From Flintibacter faecis (GTDB lineage Bacteria > Bacillota > Clostridia > Oscillospirales > Oscillospiraceae): a stretch of 64,000 bases of DNA. The notes beneath the pieces were generated by a model. The model was not told the DNA's origin and did no database searches. It saw nothing but the letters and a program-made list of their open reading frames with translations. The translations under genes and the position numbers were made by a program. This document shows positions 26,008-33,193 of this stretch, in pieces (position 1 is the stretch's first letter; each line of letters opens with the position of its first letter). The stretch is taken from positions 248,001 to 312,000 of the forward strand of contig NZ_JACOPN010000002.1 in NCBI RefSeq assembly GCF_014287875.1. Reading direction: 5' to 3'.

Positions 26008-26409
26008 TCATGTGCTCCCGTCCCACAGGTCCAGGTCGTCGTCCGCCTGCCAGTCCGCCGTAAATTCCGCCTGCCAGCAGAGAATTTCATAGCTCTCCCC
26101 CGCCAGACGCACCCGGACCTGCAGCGTCTGGGTATCGGAGATGGGGCAGGCATAGGAGAACGTACTCTCCCCCTCTTCCGTCACGCCCTGGGGGCGCTCC
26201 CCCGCCCGCAGCCGGGAGAGAATTTCTTGTGCCTGGCAGTCGGCCCGGTAATAGCCGGTGACTGCGCTCCAGCTGTTCTGGGCCAGCCGCCGGTCCGCCT
26301 GGCCCTGGGCCAGGGACAGCACGGCGAACACGGTGAGACACAGCACGGCGAAGATGACCAGCAGGGAGATTCCCCCCACCACCGTCGGGGCGCGCTTTCC
26401 CTCTCTCAT
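26008..26409 (-). CDS. Pseudopilin-like membrane protein (133 aa)
   Basis: One N-terminal membrane helix (about residues 12-34, GGISLLVIFAVLCLTVFAVLS) after a short basic leader, then a 95-residue outward domain with two cysteines. No clear prepilin peptidase site with Glu at +5 is seen, so I call it pilin-like only by position and topology. Its ATG overlaps the upstream gene stop by four bases, indicating coupling inside the pilT-pilC operon. Similar one-helix proteins fill this position in other Clostridia clusters. Confidence 0.65.
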   Translation of the reverse strand: MREGKRAPTVVGGISLLVIFAVLCLTVFAVLSLAQGQADRRLAQNSWSAVTGYYRADCQAQEILSRLRAGERPQGVTEEGESTFSYACPISDTQTLQVRVRLAGESYEILCWQAEFTADWQADDDLDLWDGST

Positions 26410-26822
26410 GTTTTTGCCTCCTGCCAGCAGACCTCCAGGGAGAACAGGCTCTCCCCGTTTTTCTGCGCTACGTCGATCTGGGCTTTTCCAAGCAGGGGCC
26501 GGCCGGTCTGGACGGGCCGGGCGGTGAGGGTATAGGCGGGCTCCCCCGCCGTCTCCTGCCAATTTTCGTCCAGGAGGACGGTCCAGCGCTGACCGTCAAA
26601 CTCGCCGCCCAGCTCCGCTGCGGCCCGGGACAGGTCGCCCTGGCGGGCCTTCAGGGTGTCGGCGGCGCTTTCTGCCCACAGCACCGCCCGGTCGGTGGAC
26701 TCCACCTGGCGGGAGATGCCGTCGGCCAGGGCAAAGGCCCTTAGACACAGGGCGGCGGCCAGGGCAAAGACCAGCACCATCACCGTCTGCTCCATCAGCG
26801 CCAGGGGCGCACGGCTTTTCAT
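26406..26822 (-). CDS. Pseudopilin-like membrane protein (138 aa)
   Basis: The N-terminus MKSRAPLALMEQTVMVLVFALAAALCLRAF has a charged leader and then a hydrophobic helix containing Glu a few residues in, a type IV pilin-like arrangement, though no canonical glycine before the cleavage point is evident. The rest is a 100-residue soluble domain with an AESAADTLKARQGDL helix. Four-base overlaps on both sides show tight coupling. The function is inferred from operon context. Confidence 0.65.
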   Translation of the reverse strand: MKSRAPLALMEQTVMVLVFALAAALCLRAFALADGISRQVESTDRAVLWAESAADTLKARQGDLSRAAAELGGEFDGQRWTVLLDENWQETAGEPAYTLTARPVQTGRPLLGKAQIDVAQKNGESLFSLEVCWQEAKT

Positions 26823-27304
26823 GGCCTCCCCTCCCCGCTCAGGGGCAGATACAGGGCCAGGTCGGCCCGCTCCCCCCCGTCATAGCACAGGGCGGCCCGC
26901 AGCAGGCTGCCCTCCCGGGACAGCTCCAGCTGTTCAGCGGGCAGTATCTGCGCCCCGTCCTCCGGGCCCAGGCCGCTGTCCGGCTGGGCGTACAGCTCCA
27001 TCAGCCAGCCGTCGTGGCAATAGACCCAGGTAGTGTACACCTCGCCGCCCTCCTCCTGGGAGAAGGCCAGGGCGGGCGTGCCCTGCAGGTCGGTGACCGT
27101 CACCGGGCCCCGGGCCTGACGCACCCGGGTGGCCAGATACTGGGCCCCGGTGCGCCGCTGATAGCTGTCCCGGTCCCGCTGGGTCAGGCGCTGATACACG
27201 TTGGCCCCCGTCAGCAGCACGGACAGTACACAGACCGCAAACAGGGCGAACACCACCAGGGGCAGCAGGGCGGACATATGCAGTTTTGTGTTTTGCTCTC
27301 TCAT
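26819..27304 (-). CDS. DUF4860-like membrane protein of a pilus cluster (161 aa)
   Basis: One N-terminal helix (about 12-34, LLPLVVFALFAVCVLSVLLTGANVYQRL) followed by RDRDSYQRRTGAQYLATRVRQA and a beta-rich domain. The helix and first part of the domain resemble DUF4860, a family found next to PilT/PilC genes in Clostridia. It overlaps both neighbours by four bases. I infer a minor pilin or structural subunit. Confidence 0.65.
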   Translation of the reverse strand: MREQNTKLHMSALLPLVVFALFAVCVLSVLLTGANVYQRLTQRDRDSYQRRTGAQYLATRVRQARGPVTVTDLQGTPALAFSQEEGGEVYTTWVYCHDGWLMELYAQPDSGLGPEDGAQILPAEQLELSREGSLLRAALCYDGGERADLALYLPLSGEGRP

Positions 27305-27624
27305 GTCTCCCGCTCCAGCACAGTGATGTCGGGCATCAGATTTGACCCCTCCACCTGGTAGAACACCGCATAGCGGGACCGGTCGATCTGCACGCCCCAG
27401 TGCTCCTCGATGTAGGATAAGTCCGGGGGATAGGCCCCCTGGGCGGCGTAGCAGGCCACCGCCGCCCGGCGGAGGGTCTCCTCCAGCTGGCGGCGGCTGC
27501 GCTCGCCGCTATTCTGATCCAAATTCCCCACGCCTTCAAAAAAGATGGCCAGGGCACAGCACGCCGCGGCCAGCCCCCCAAGCAGGGACAGCACCGCCCG
27601 GCGTCTCTCTCGTCTCGTTCCCAT
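27301..27624 (-). CDS. Small pilin-like membrane protein (107 aa)
   Basis: A basic leader (MGTRRERRR) and one hydrophobic helix (about 10-31) precede a short domain containing AAVACYAAQGAYPPDLSYIEEHWGV, a pattern common in pseudopilins where the QGAYPPDL segment follows the long N-terminal helix. It starts seven bases after the pilC stop. No prepilin peptidase gene is nearby, so processing is uncertain. Confidence 0.65.
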   Translation of the reverse strand: MGTRRERRRAVLSLLGGLAAACCALAIFFEGVGNLDQNSGERSRRQLEETLRRAAVACYAAQGAYPPDLSYIEEHWGVQIDRSRYAVFYQVEGSNLMPDITVLERET

Positions 27625-27630
27625 GGCCGC

Positions 27631-28677
27631 TCACCCGATGGCGGACATGATGTGCATCAGGGGCAGCATCACCGACAGGAGGATGACCCCCACCAGCACA
27701 GAGGTCACGCCAACTAAGGCGGGCTCCACCCGGCTGACCCGGTCCTCCAGGGCGTCCTCCCCGGCCTGACCTAAGCGGCGGGCGATGTCCTCCATCACCC
27801 GGTCTCCGGAGCCGCTGCGCAGCCCCAGGGCCAGCAATCGGCACTCCGCCGGGGGCAGCACTTCGGACTGGCGCACCGCCTGGGCCAGCTCCTCCCCCCG
27901 GTCCAGCCGCTCCAAGCAATCCCGGCACCGGGCCTGGGCGCTTGGGGAGTCCTCCAGCAGCCCGGCGGCCTGGGTGAGGGCATCCTCCAGGGGCAGTCCG
28001 CTGGCCATGCCCATAGACAGGGCCTGGGCAAAGCGGCCGTCGTCGATCTTCCGGGACACGCCCCGGTCGCCAAAGCGCCGCCGCCACCCAGATACCAAGC
28101 GCCGGCGGAACCCCTCGGACAGGGAGAACAGGACCAGAAATATCCCGGCGGCACCCAGCAGGGCACACAGCACGGGCATTCCCCCATCCAGTACCCGGCC
28201 CAGGGCCAGCAGTCCCCCGGCCACGCCGGTGAGGCTCCCCCCCAGCCCGGCATATACCTGGTCGAACACCGGCAGTACCTTCGTAAGCAATACCACGATG
28301 ACCCCCAGCATAATGAGCATCAGAATACAGGGGTACAGCAGGGCCGAGCGCAGACGGCGGTCCAGGCTCATGCGGCTCTCGTAGTGGCGCTCCAGAGCGG
28401 CAAGGGCCTCCTCCGTCCGTCCGGCCGCCTCCCCCACCTCTATCAGGGCGCACAGATAGTGGGGAAAGCGCCCGCTGTCCTCCAGGGCCTGAGCCAGGGA
28501 GGCCCCGTCGTCCACCCGGCGGGCCAGGTCGGTCAGCAGCTTGGCCAGGGCGGGCTCCTCCTGCTGCTGGCCCAGCAGGTCCAGGCCGTCCGCCGTGCCC
28601 ACCCCCGCGTGGAGCAGCAGGGCCAGCCCGCCGCACAGGTCCATCAATGTTTGGTTGGAAAGGGGCTTCTCCCTCAT
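27631..28677 (-). CDS. pilC: PilC/GspF-type inner-membrane platform protein (348 aa)
   Basis: Two tandem T2SSF domains, each with a helical bundle and the RxxLxxGxxLxxAL pattern (for example GASLAQALEDSGRFP and GLPLEDALTQAAGLL), are separated and ended by three membrane segments (about 115-140, 165-190, 320-345). PilC is the membrane platform that couples ATPase motion to pilin movement. It is the first gene of the six-gene operon, with a promoter 60 bases upstream. ATG 28677 follows AAGGAG. Confidence 0.88.
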   Translation of the reverse strand: MREKPLSNQTLMDLCGGLALLLHAGVGTADGLDLLGQQQEEPALAKLLTDLARRVDDGASLAQALEDSGRFPHYLCALIEVGEAAGRTEEALAALERHYESRMSLDRRLRSALLYPCILMLIMLGVIVVLLTKVLPVFDQVYAGLGGSLTGVAGGLLALGRVLDGGMPVLCALLGAAGIFLVLFSLSEGFRRRLVSGWRRRFGDRGVSRKIDDGRFAQALSMGMASGLPLEDALTQAAGLLEDSPSAQARCRDCLERLDRGEELAQAVRQSEVLPPAECRLLALGLRSGSGDRVMEDIARRLGQAGEDALEDRVSRVEPALVGVTSVLVGVILLSVMLPLMHIMSAIG

Positions 28678-28736
28678 AGCGGTCTCCTTCGCACTTCCCC
28701 GGCTGCCCGGGCGAAAAATCGGTTGTGATCGGGATG

Positions 28737-28765
28737 ATTATACCACATTCCGCCTGTTTCAACAA
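28737..28765 (-). promoter_or_regulatory. Promoter of the pilC-pilT operon
   Basis: TTGTTG (28765-28760) and TATAAT (28742-28737) on the minus strand with a 17-base spacer, downstream of a terminator and 60 bases before pilC. Confidence 0.7.
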
Positions 28766-28785
28766 TAGGCTTCATGGAACTGACA

Positions 28786-28823
28786 GAAAAATCGGGCCTG
28801 CGCTTTTCCCGCAGGCCCGATTT
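28786..28823 (-). terminator. Intrinsic terminator of the transglutaminase gene
   Basis: A perfect 14-bp stem (28789-28802 with 28810-28823) followed on the minus strand by a T-run separates this gene from the pilus operon promoter. Confidence 0.88.
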
Positions 28824-28836
28824 CAAATTGTTATGT

Positions 28837-29838
28837 TTAATAAAAATATTTCGCTGAGTAGTGACTTCCGTCCCCGATGTAGGCCATGATGGACGCGCTC
28901 TGCTTGCCGGAGGAGGCGAAGGTGGGGTCCATCCGCTGCCAAGTGGAGCCGTCGAAGTAGATGGCCCCGTCCACCCAGCCATTTTCTTTCGTCCACACGC
29001 TGATCCAGGCGTGATAGGCCGTTCCGGCGTAACCCACCACCAGCTTGCAGGGGACGCCCTGGCTGCGGAGCATCCCGGTCATCAGAGCGGCATAGTCAAA
29101 GCAGATGCCCGTCTTTTTGGATAGCACCGTGTCCAGTACGGGGAGATAGCCGCTCTTCACGCTGGCGGCCAGCTGCTTGTCATAGGTGATGTTCTGCACC
29201 ACATAGTTATACACCAGCTCCACCTTTTTCAGGGGATCGGTGACGCCCTTCGTCAGCTCCGCCGCCTTGGCCACGGTGTTGGGGGCCTTGGCATAGTTCA
29301 CATACTGGTTGGGGTGGGTGAAGGGGGCAAACTCGTCGGTCATCGCTGCGTCAAAGGCGGCGGAGACCACGGCGGCATACTTGCTGCCCTCGGTATTCTG
29401 ATACACCGTCACCTGATAGCGGCCGTTGCCGTCGGACAGGGGGAAGGTGGCCCAGCTGCCCGCCGTCAGATTGTATGTATAGGTGGTGGTGGGGCCCTTC
29501 ACCTGGGCCTTCAGCCGCTTGTCCGTCTTGGCGGTGTACTGGACCATCACATAGCCGTCCTTGGTGTTGGAATAGTCCACCACCGCCTTGTCGTTCTTCT
29601 TGACCAGGGTCCCGGGCGCGGAGGTGGTCAGACTGGGGTCAATGGCCCCCGGTCCGGCGGCCAGGGCCACCATCTCGTCCTCCAGGGTGATCTCCCCCAG
29701 AGATATGTCTCCGCTCCGGTCAGCCACGGACCCGTCGGCCATGGTCTGCACCCCATCTCCGGCGGTATTCCGGGCACAGCCGGACAGCATCATGGCCGCC
29801 AAGGCCAGGGCCAGCACTCGCTTCCACATATTACGCAT
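28837..29838 (-). CDS. Transglutaminase-like lipoprotein (333 aa)
   Basis: A lipoprotein signal (LSGC, Cys21) anchors the protein outside. An all-beta region (about 70-160) precedes a transglutaminase-like core with the triad Cys246 (TGICFDYA), His276 (AYHAWIS) and Asp304 (RMDPTF). Such proteins act as peptidases or crosslinking enzymes at the cell surface; which is not clear. ATG 29838 follows GAAGGGA. It is monocistronic between a terminator and a divergent regulator gene, and could act with the neighbouring surface systems. Confidence 0.87.
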   Translation of the reverse strand: MRNMWKRVLALALAAMMLSGCARNTAGDGVQTMADGSVADRSGDISLGEITLEDEMVALAAGPGAIDPSLTTSAPGTLVKKNDKAVVDYSNTKDGYVMVQYTAKTDKRLKAQVKGPTTTYTYNLTAGSWATFPLSDGNGRYQVTVYQNTEGSKYAAVVSAAFDAAMTDEFAPFTHPNQYVNYAKAPNTVAKAAELTKGVTDPLKKVELVYNYVVQNITYDKQLAASVKSGYLPVLDTVLSKKTGICFDYAALMTGMLRSQGVPCKLVVGYAGTAYHAWISVWTKENGWVDGAIYFDGSTWQRMDPTFASSGKQSASIMAYIGDGSHYSAKYFY

Positions 29839-29999
29839 CGCATATTCCCTTCTTTGTCTCTCGTTGGATGTTGTAAATCGATAGATTCTGTCTTTCTTTT
29901 ATACTATACTATAGCTGCGCCAAAATGAAAAGAGGGCTTCCGCATTTTTGTTACATTTTTTATTTTTCCCTCTTTTTCCGTGCTTTTTTATATTCCCAG

Positions 30000-30028
30000 T
30001 TGTATCTTCCAACCTTCTATAGTATAAT
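30000..30028 (+). promoter_or_regulatory. Sigma-A-type promoter of the SARP regulator
   Basis: TTGTAT (30000-30005) and TATAAT (30023-30028) with a 17-base spacer, 73 bases upstream of the ATG. Confidence 0.7.
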
Positions 30029-30100
30029 AAGGTAAATTGTGAATTATTTTCTACTCCTGCGGTCAACCCTGACCGTTTTCTTTTGTGGAGGGACGGGACC

Positions 30101-31300
30101 ATGTGCATCACCTCGCTAAAAGTGAACATGCTGGGCGGACTCTCCATCCGGTCCGGCGATGTGGAGATCAACGACGGCGACAACCGCTCCCGCAAGGTGT
30201 GGCTGCTGCTGGCCTATATGATCTACTGCAGAAAGCGCCCCATAACCCAGGAGGAGCTGGTCCGACTGCTGTGGGACGACGCGGATAGCGTGACCAATCC
30301 GGCCAATGCTCTGAAGACCATGTTCCACCGGGTGCGCACCACCCTGGACCGGCTGGGGGACTCCGCCGGACACGTCCTCATCGTCCGCCAGGGGGGCAGC
30401 TACGCCTGGAACTGTAAGGTCCCCCTCACCCTGGATGTGGAGGCGTTTGACGAGCTGTGCCAGTCGGCCTCTGATGCTACCCGCCCCAAGGACCGGCTGG
30501 AGCGCTGTCTCAAGGCACTGGAGCTGTATGGCGGGGACTTTTTGGAGCACTTCTCCTCCGACCCCTGGGTGGTGCCCGTGGCGGCCTATTACCACAACGT
30601 CTATCTCCAGGTGACCCACGAGGTACTGCCCATGCTGGAGGAGGCAGACCGCCGGGAGGAGGCCGCCCTGCTCTGCCGCCAGGCCATCCAGCTGGACCCC
30701 TACTGCGAGGAGCTCTATTGGCACCTGATGCGCAATCTGCTGGACCTGGAGCGGCAGAAAGAGGCCATCGTGGTCTATGAAGAGGTCACCCAGCTGCTCT
30801 ATGACAACTTCGGCGTGAATCCCTCTGACGAGCTGCGTGCCCTATACCGGGAGGCCATGAGCTCCGTCAGCGACCTTCCCCTTCCCCTGCAGGAAATTCA
30901 GGAACGGCTCACCGAAATAGACCCTGACCGGGGAGCTATGGTCTGCCAGTTCGATTTTTTCCGCACCCTGTACCAGATGGAGTCCCGGTTGGTGGCCCGC
31001 AGCGGCGACGCGGTCCACATCGCCCTCATTTCCGTCCAGGGGGAGAACAACGAGCCCCTTCCCAAGCGCAGTCTGAACCGGGCCATGAAAAATCTGCTGG
31101 ACCAGATCCGCTACAGCCTGCGCCGGGGGGACGTGGTGGCCCCCTGCAGCGTATCCCAGTACATCATGATGCTGCCCCAGGCCAACTATGAAAACAGCTG
31201 TATGGTCTGCCAGCGCATCCTCCTCTCCTTCGCCCGCCGCTACCCCCACTCCCCCGCCAAGCTGCACTACAGCGTCCAGCCCCTGATCCCGCTGATGTGA
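30101..31300 (+). CDS. SARP/BTAD-type transcription regulator with degenerate GGDEF-like C-terminus (399 aa)
   Basis: Residues 1 to about 95 form an OmpR-like winged helix (MLGGLSIRSGDVEI...RSRKVWLLLAYMI), then a bacterial transcriptional activation domain of TPR-like helices (about 100-245, EAFDELCQSA...LYWHLMRNLLDL). The C-terminal 130 residues have the hydrophobic pattern of a GGDEF fold (VHIALISV, LRRGDVVAPCSVSQYIMMLP), but CSVSQ stands where GGDEF should be and the catalytic residues are absent, so at most it binds ligand or mediates contacts. ATG 30101 follows TGGAGGG. It has its own promoter and terminator. Confidence 0.82.
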   Translation: MCITSLKVNMLGGLSIRSGDVEINDGDNRSRKVWLLLAYMIYCRKRPITQEELVRLLWDDADSVTNPANALKTMFHRVRTTLDRLGDSAGHVLIVRQGGSYAWNCKVPLTLDVEAFDELCQSASDATRPKDRLERCLKALELYGGDFLEHFSSDPWVVPVAAYYHNVYLQVTHEVLPMLEEADRREEAALLCRQAIQLDPYCEELYWHLMRNLLDLERQKEAIVVYEEVTQLLYDNFGVNPSDELRALYREAMSSVSDLPLPLQEIQERLTEIDPDRGAMVCQFDFFRTLYQMESRLVARSGDAVHIALISVQGENNEPLPKRSLNRAMKNLLDQIRYSLRRGDVVAPCSVSQYIMMLPQANYENSCMVCQRILLSFARRYPHSPAKLHYSVQPLIPLM

Positions 31301-31357
31301 GATTTTGATTTCAAATCGTTTTGTTTTAGATTTGTAATACGCACAGTATTGTATTTC

Positions 31358-31390
31358 AAACGGACCGCTGACTATGGCGGTCCGTTTTTT
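31358..31390 (+). terminator. Intrinsic terminator of the SARP regulator
   Basis: An 11-bp stem (31358-31368 with 31377-31387) followed by TTTTTT. Confidence 0.9.
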
Positions 31391-31396
31391 GTGGAG

Positions 31397-31545
31397 AACA
31401 GATTGCCACGTCGCTGCGCAGCCGTTGGCAGCTCTGCTGCCTTACGGATGCGGCGTACCCCTTGCGGGTGCTTCGCTCCTCGCAATGACGGCTGTCGTTC
31501 TTGTCATTGCGAGGAGGGCCGTGCCCGACGTGGCAATCCGTCCCC
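31397..31545. repeat. REP-pair element (type II, divergent arms)
   Basis: Two units with GATTGCCACGTCG...CTCGCAATGAC and GTCATTGCGAGGAGG...GACGTGGCAATCCGT point away from each other around a short centre. The left unit carries an extra GCGGCGTACCCCTTGCGGGTG insertion. It lies between the SARP terminator and the XRE regulator gene. Confidence 0.75.
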
Positions 31546-31617
31546 CTTCCCGCAACCATCTGTTGCTTGTCTCTTTCCCCGAATTTTGTTATCCTGTGGA
31601 AAAGGAGGCGGATCGCC

Positions 31618-32064
31618 ATGGAACCGAAGGATATGATCGCCGCACTGCGGCAGAAGCACGGATTTTCTCAGCAGAACCTGGCGGATCAGGTGTTTGTTAC
31701 CCGGCAGGCGGTATCCCGGTGGGAGAGCGGGGAGACGATACCCGGCCCGGACACGCTGAAGCTGCTCTCCCGGCTGTTCAATGTGTCCATCAACACCCTG
31801 CTGGGCTCTCCCCAGAATCTGATCTGCCAGTGCTGCGGGATGCCTCTGGAGGACGGCATCCTCAGTCACGAACCGGACGGGACCCCCAACCAGGACTACT
31901 GCCAGTGGTGCTATACGGACGGGGCTTTCATCTATACAGACCTGAACACCCTCATTGATGTCTGCGTCGGACACATGGCCGGCCCCGCCTGGCCGGAGGA
32001 GCAGGTCCGGGCCTATTTACAGGCCACCTTACCCACCCTAAAGTATTGGAAGCATCCCGAATAA
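31618..32064 (+). CDS. XRE-family regulator with C-terminal zinc ribbon (148 aa)
   Basis: Residues 1 to about 60 are a Cro/C1-type helix-turn-helix (FSQQNLADQVFVTRQAVSRWESGETIP). After a short linker, a putative zinc-ribbon domain has the pattern CQCCGMPL...CQWC, seen in many small gut-Clostridia regulators. ATG 31618 follows AAAAGGAGG. It is preceded by a repeat element rather than a clear promoter and followed by a hairpin that has been duplicated by another repeat. Targets are unknown. Confidence 0.85.
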   Translation: MEPKDMIAALRQKHGFSQQNLADQVFVTRQAVSRWESGETIPGPDTLKLLSRLFNVSINTLLGSPQNLICQCCGMPLEDGILSHEPDGTPNQDYCQWCYTDGAFIYTDLNTLIDVCVGHMAGPAWPEEQVRAYLQATLPTLKYWKHPE

Positions 32065-32071
32065 TCGCAAA

Positions 32072-32290
32072 AGCAGCACCCGCCAAAGCGGATGCTGCTG
32101 AGACTGTCAAAAAAGCCTGTCATTGCGAGGAGGCCCAACGGGTCGACGTGGCAATCCGTTCCAAAAGCTATGATTATCAGTATATTTTCGGCTTTTGAGT
32201 TACGGATTCCCACGTCGCTGCGCTCCTCGGAATGACAGAAGAGGGTTTATCGACACGCTGAGAGCAGCACCCGCCAAAGCGGATGCTGCT
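32072..32290. repeat. REP-pair element (type I, inverted) inserted in a duplicated terminator hairpin
   Basis: Perfect 28-bp direct repeats at 32072-32099 and 32263-32290 (AGCAGCACCCGC...GCTGCT hairpins) bound a 163-bp element that is the reverse complement of the 63813 copy (starts GACTGTCAAAAAAGCC, ends GTTTATCGACACGCTGAG). The outer sides of the two hairpins carry the T-runs (TTTTGCG on the minus strand, TTTTGCTG on the plus strand), the inner sides do not, as expected if one bidirectional terminator between the convergent XRE and dapF-like genes was split and duplicated. Confidence 0.85.
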
Positions 32291-32317
32291 TTTGCTGTCT
32301 TTTGCAAGAGGTTTTAT

Positions 32318-33106
32318 TCAGCCCTTGACCTCGGTCTCGAAGGGCTCGCCCAGGGTGACGGGGCCGCCGATGTAGGTCTTGACCACTTTGCCGCCCTCCC
32401 GCACTGCGGTGGCGGTGACGGTTCCAGCGGGCTGGATGTAGCTGCGGCTGAAGGTGCCGTCTGTCAGGTCCCGGCTCTGGGCCAGGGCGGAGGCCAGGGA
32501 GCCGGAGCCGCAGCTGCCCTCCCACACCAGGGTGTTGGTGGCGGGCACCTTCACCAGGGGGGTCATGTGCAGGGTGTTGGTGTCCAAGAAGATGACACCA
32601 TAGGCATCCAGACCGGGGATGTCCTGGAACAGGGGCTCGGCCTGGTCAAAGACGGCCTGGCTGGGCTCCACGTTCTCCAGCACCAGGTGGGCGATACCCC
32701 CCAGGTGGACCAGAGTACCCTGGTGCTCCCCGAACTGCACGGAGCGCAGCCACTGGGGCAGGGGCATCTCCGCCCGGGAGGTCCCGGCGGCCAGGTCGGT
32801 GTCCACGGTGACGATGTGGTCGCAGCCGCTGGTCTCGATGCGCACCTGGGCAGGGGCACCCAGTTTTTTGGCCGTCAGCAGGCCGAAGGCCCGGGTAGCG
32901 TTGCCGCAGAACTCGCCGCCCATCATCTCCATGCGGCCGTCGCCCCCCTCCTGCGGGGTGCAGACGAAACCAACCTGTTCAGCCTGATACTCAGGCACAG
33001 CCATCAGCTGGGCAGCGACATCCGCCCGGCGGCTCTTTTCCACAGGGTCCAGCACAAATAGGGTGATATTGCCCGCCGGGTCGGCGCGCAGTACGTTCAG
33101 CTTCAT
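32318..33106 (-). CDS. DapF-fold amino acid racemase/epimerase, possible histidine racemase (262 aa)
   Basis: The protein has the two-cysteine, PLP-independent racemase fold of diaminopimelate epimerase: GGEFCGNATRAFG with Cys67 and VWEGSCGSGSLA with Cys199. Overall it is less like true DapF, which would carry more of the diaminopimelate-binding residues, and its neighbours are a histidine ammonia-lyase and a YuiF-type transporter. The related CntK enzyme racemises histidine. I therefore favour a role in converting D- and L-histidine, but this is inference. ATG 33106 follows AAGGAG; a terminator separates it from hutH. Confidence 0.75.
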   Translation of the reverse strand: MKLNVLRADPAGNITLFVLDPVEKSRRADVAAQLMAVPEYQAEQVGFVCTPQEGGDGRMEMMGGEFCGNATRAFGLLTAKKLGAPAQVRIETSGCDHIVTVDTDLAAGTSRAEMPLPQWLRSVQFGEHQGTLVHLGGIAHLVLENVEPSQAVFDQAEPLFQDIPGLDAYGVIFLDTNTLHMTPLVKVPATNTLVWEGSCGSGSLASALAQSRDLTDGTFSRSYIQPAGTVTATAVREGGKVVKTYIGGPVTLGEPFETEVKG

Positions 33107-33132
33107 AGGGACACACGCTCCTTCTCTGAAAT

Positions 33133-33167
33133 AAAAAACGGGGGCAAGGGCAACGCCCTTGCCCCCG
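33133..33167 (-). terminator. Intrinsic terminator after hutH
   Basis: A 13-bp stem (33139-33151 with 33155-33167) followed on the minus strand by TTTTTT, between hutH and the racemase gene. Confidence 0.88.
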
Positions 33168-33193
33168 AGGGGAAAACAAGTGTAAGGGGAGGA

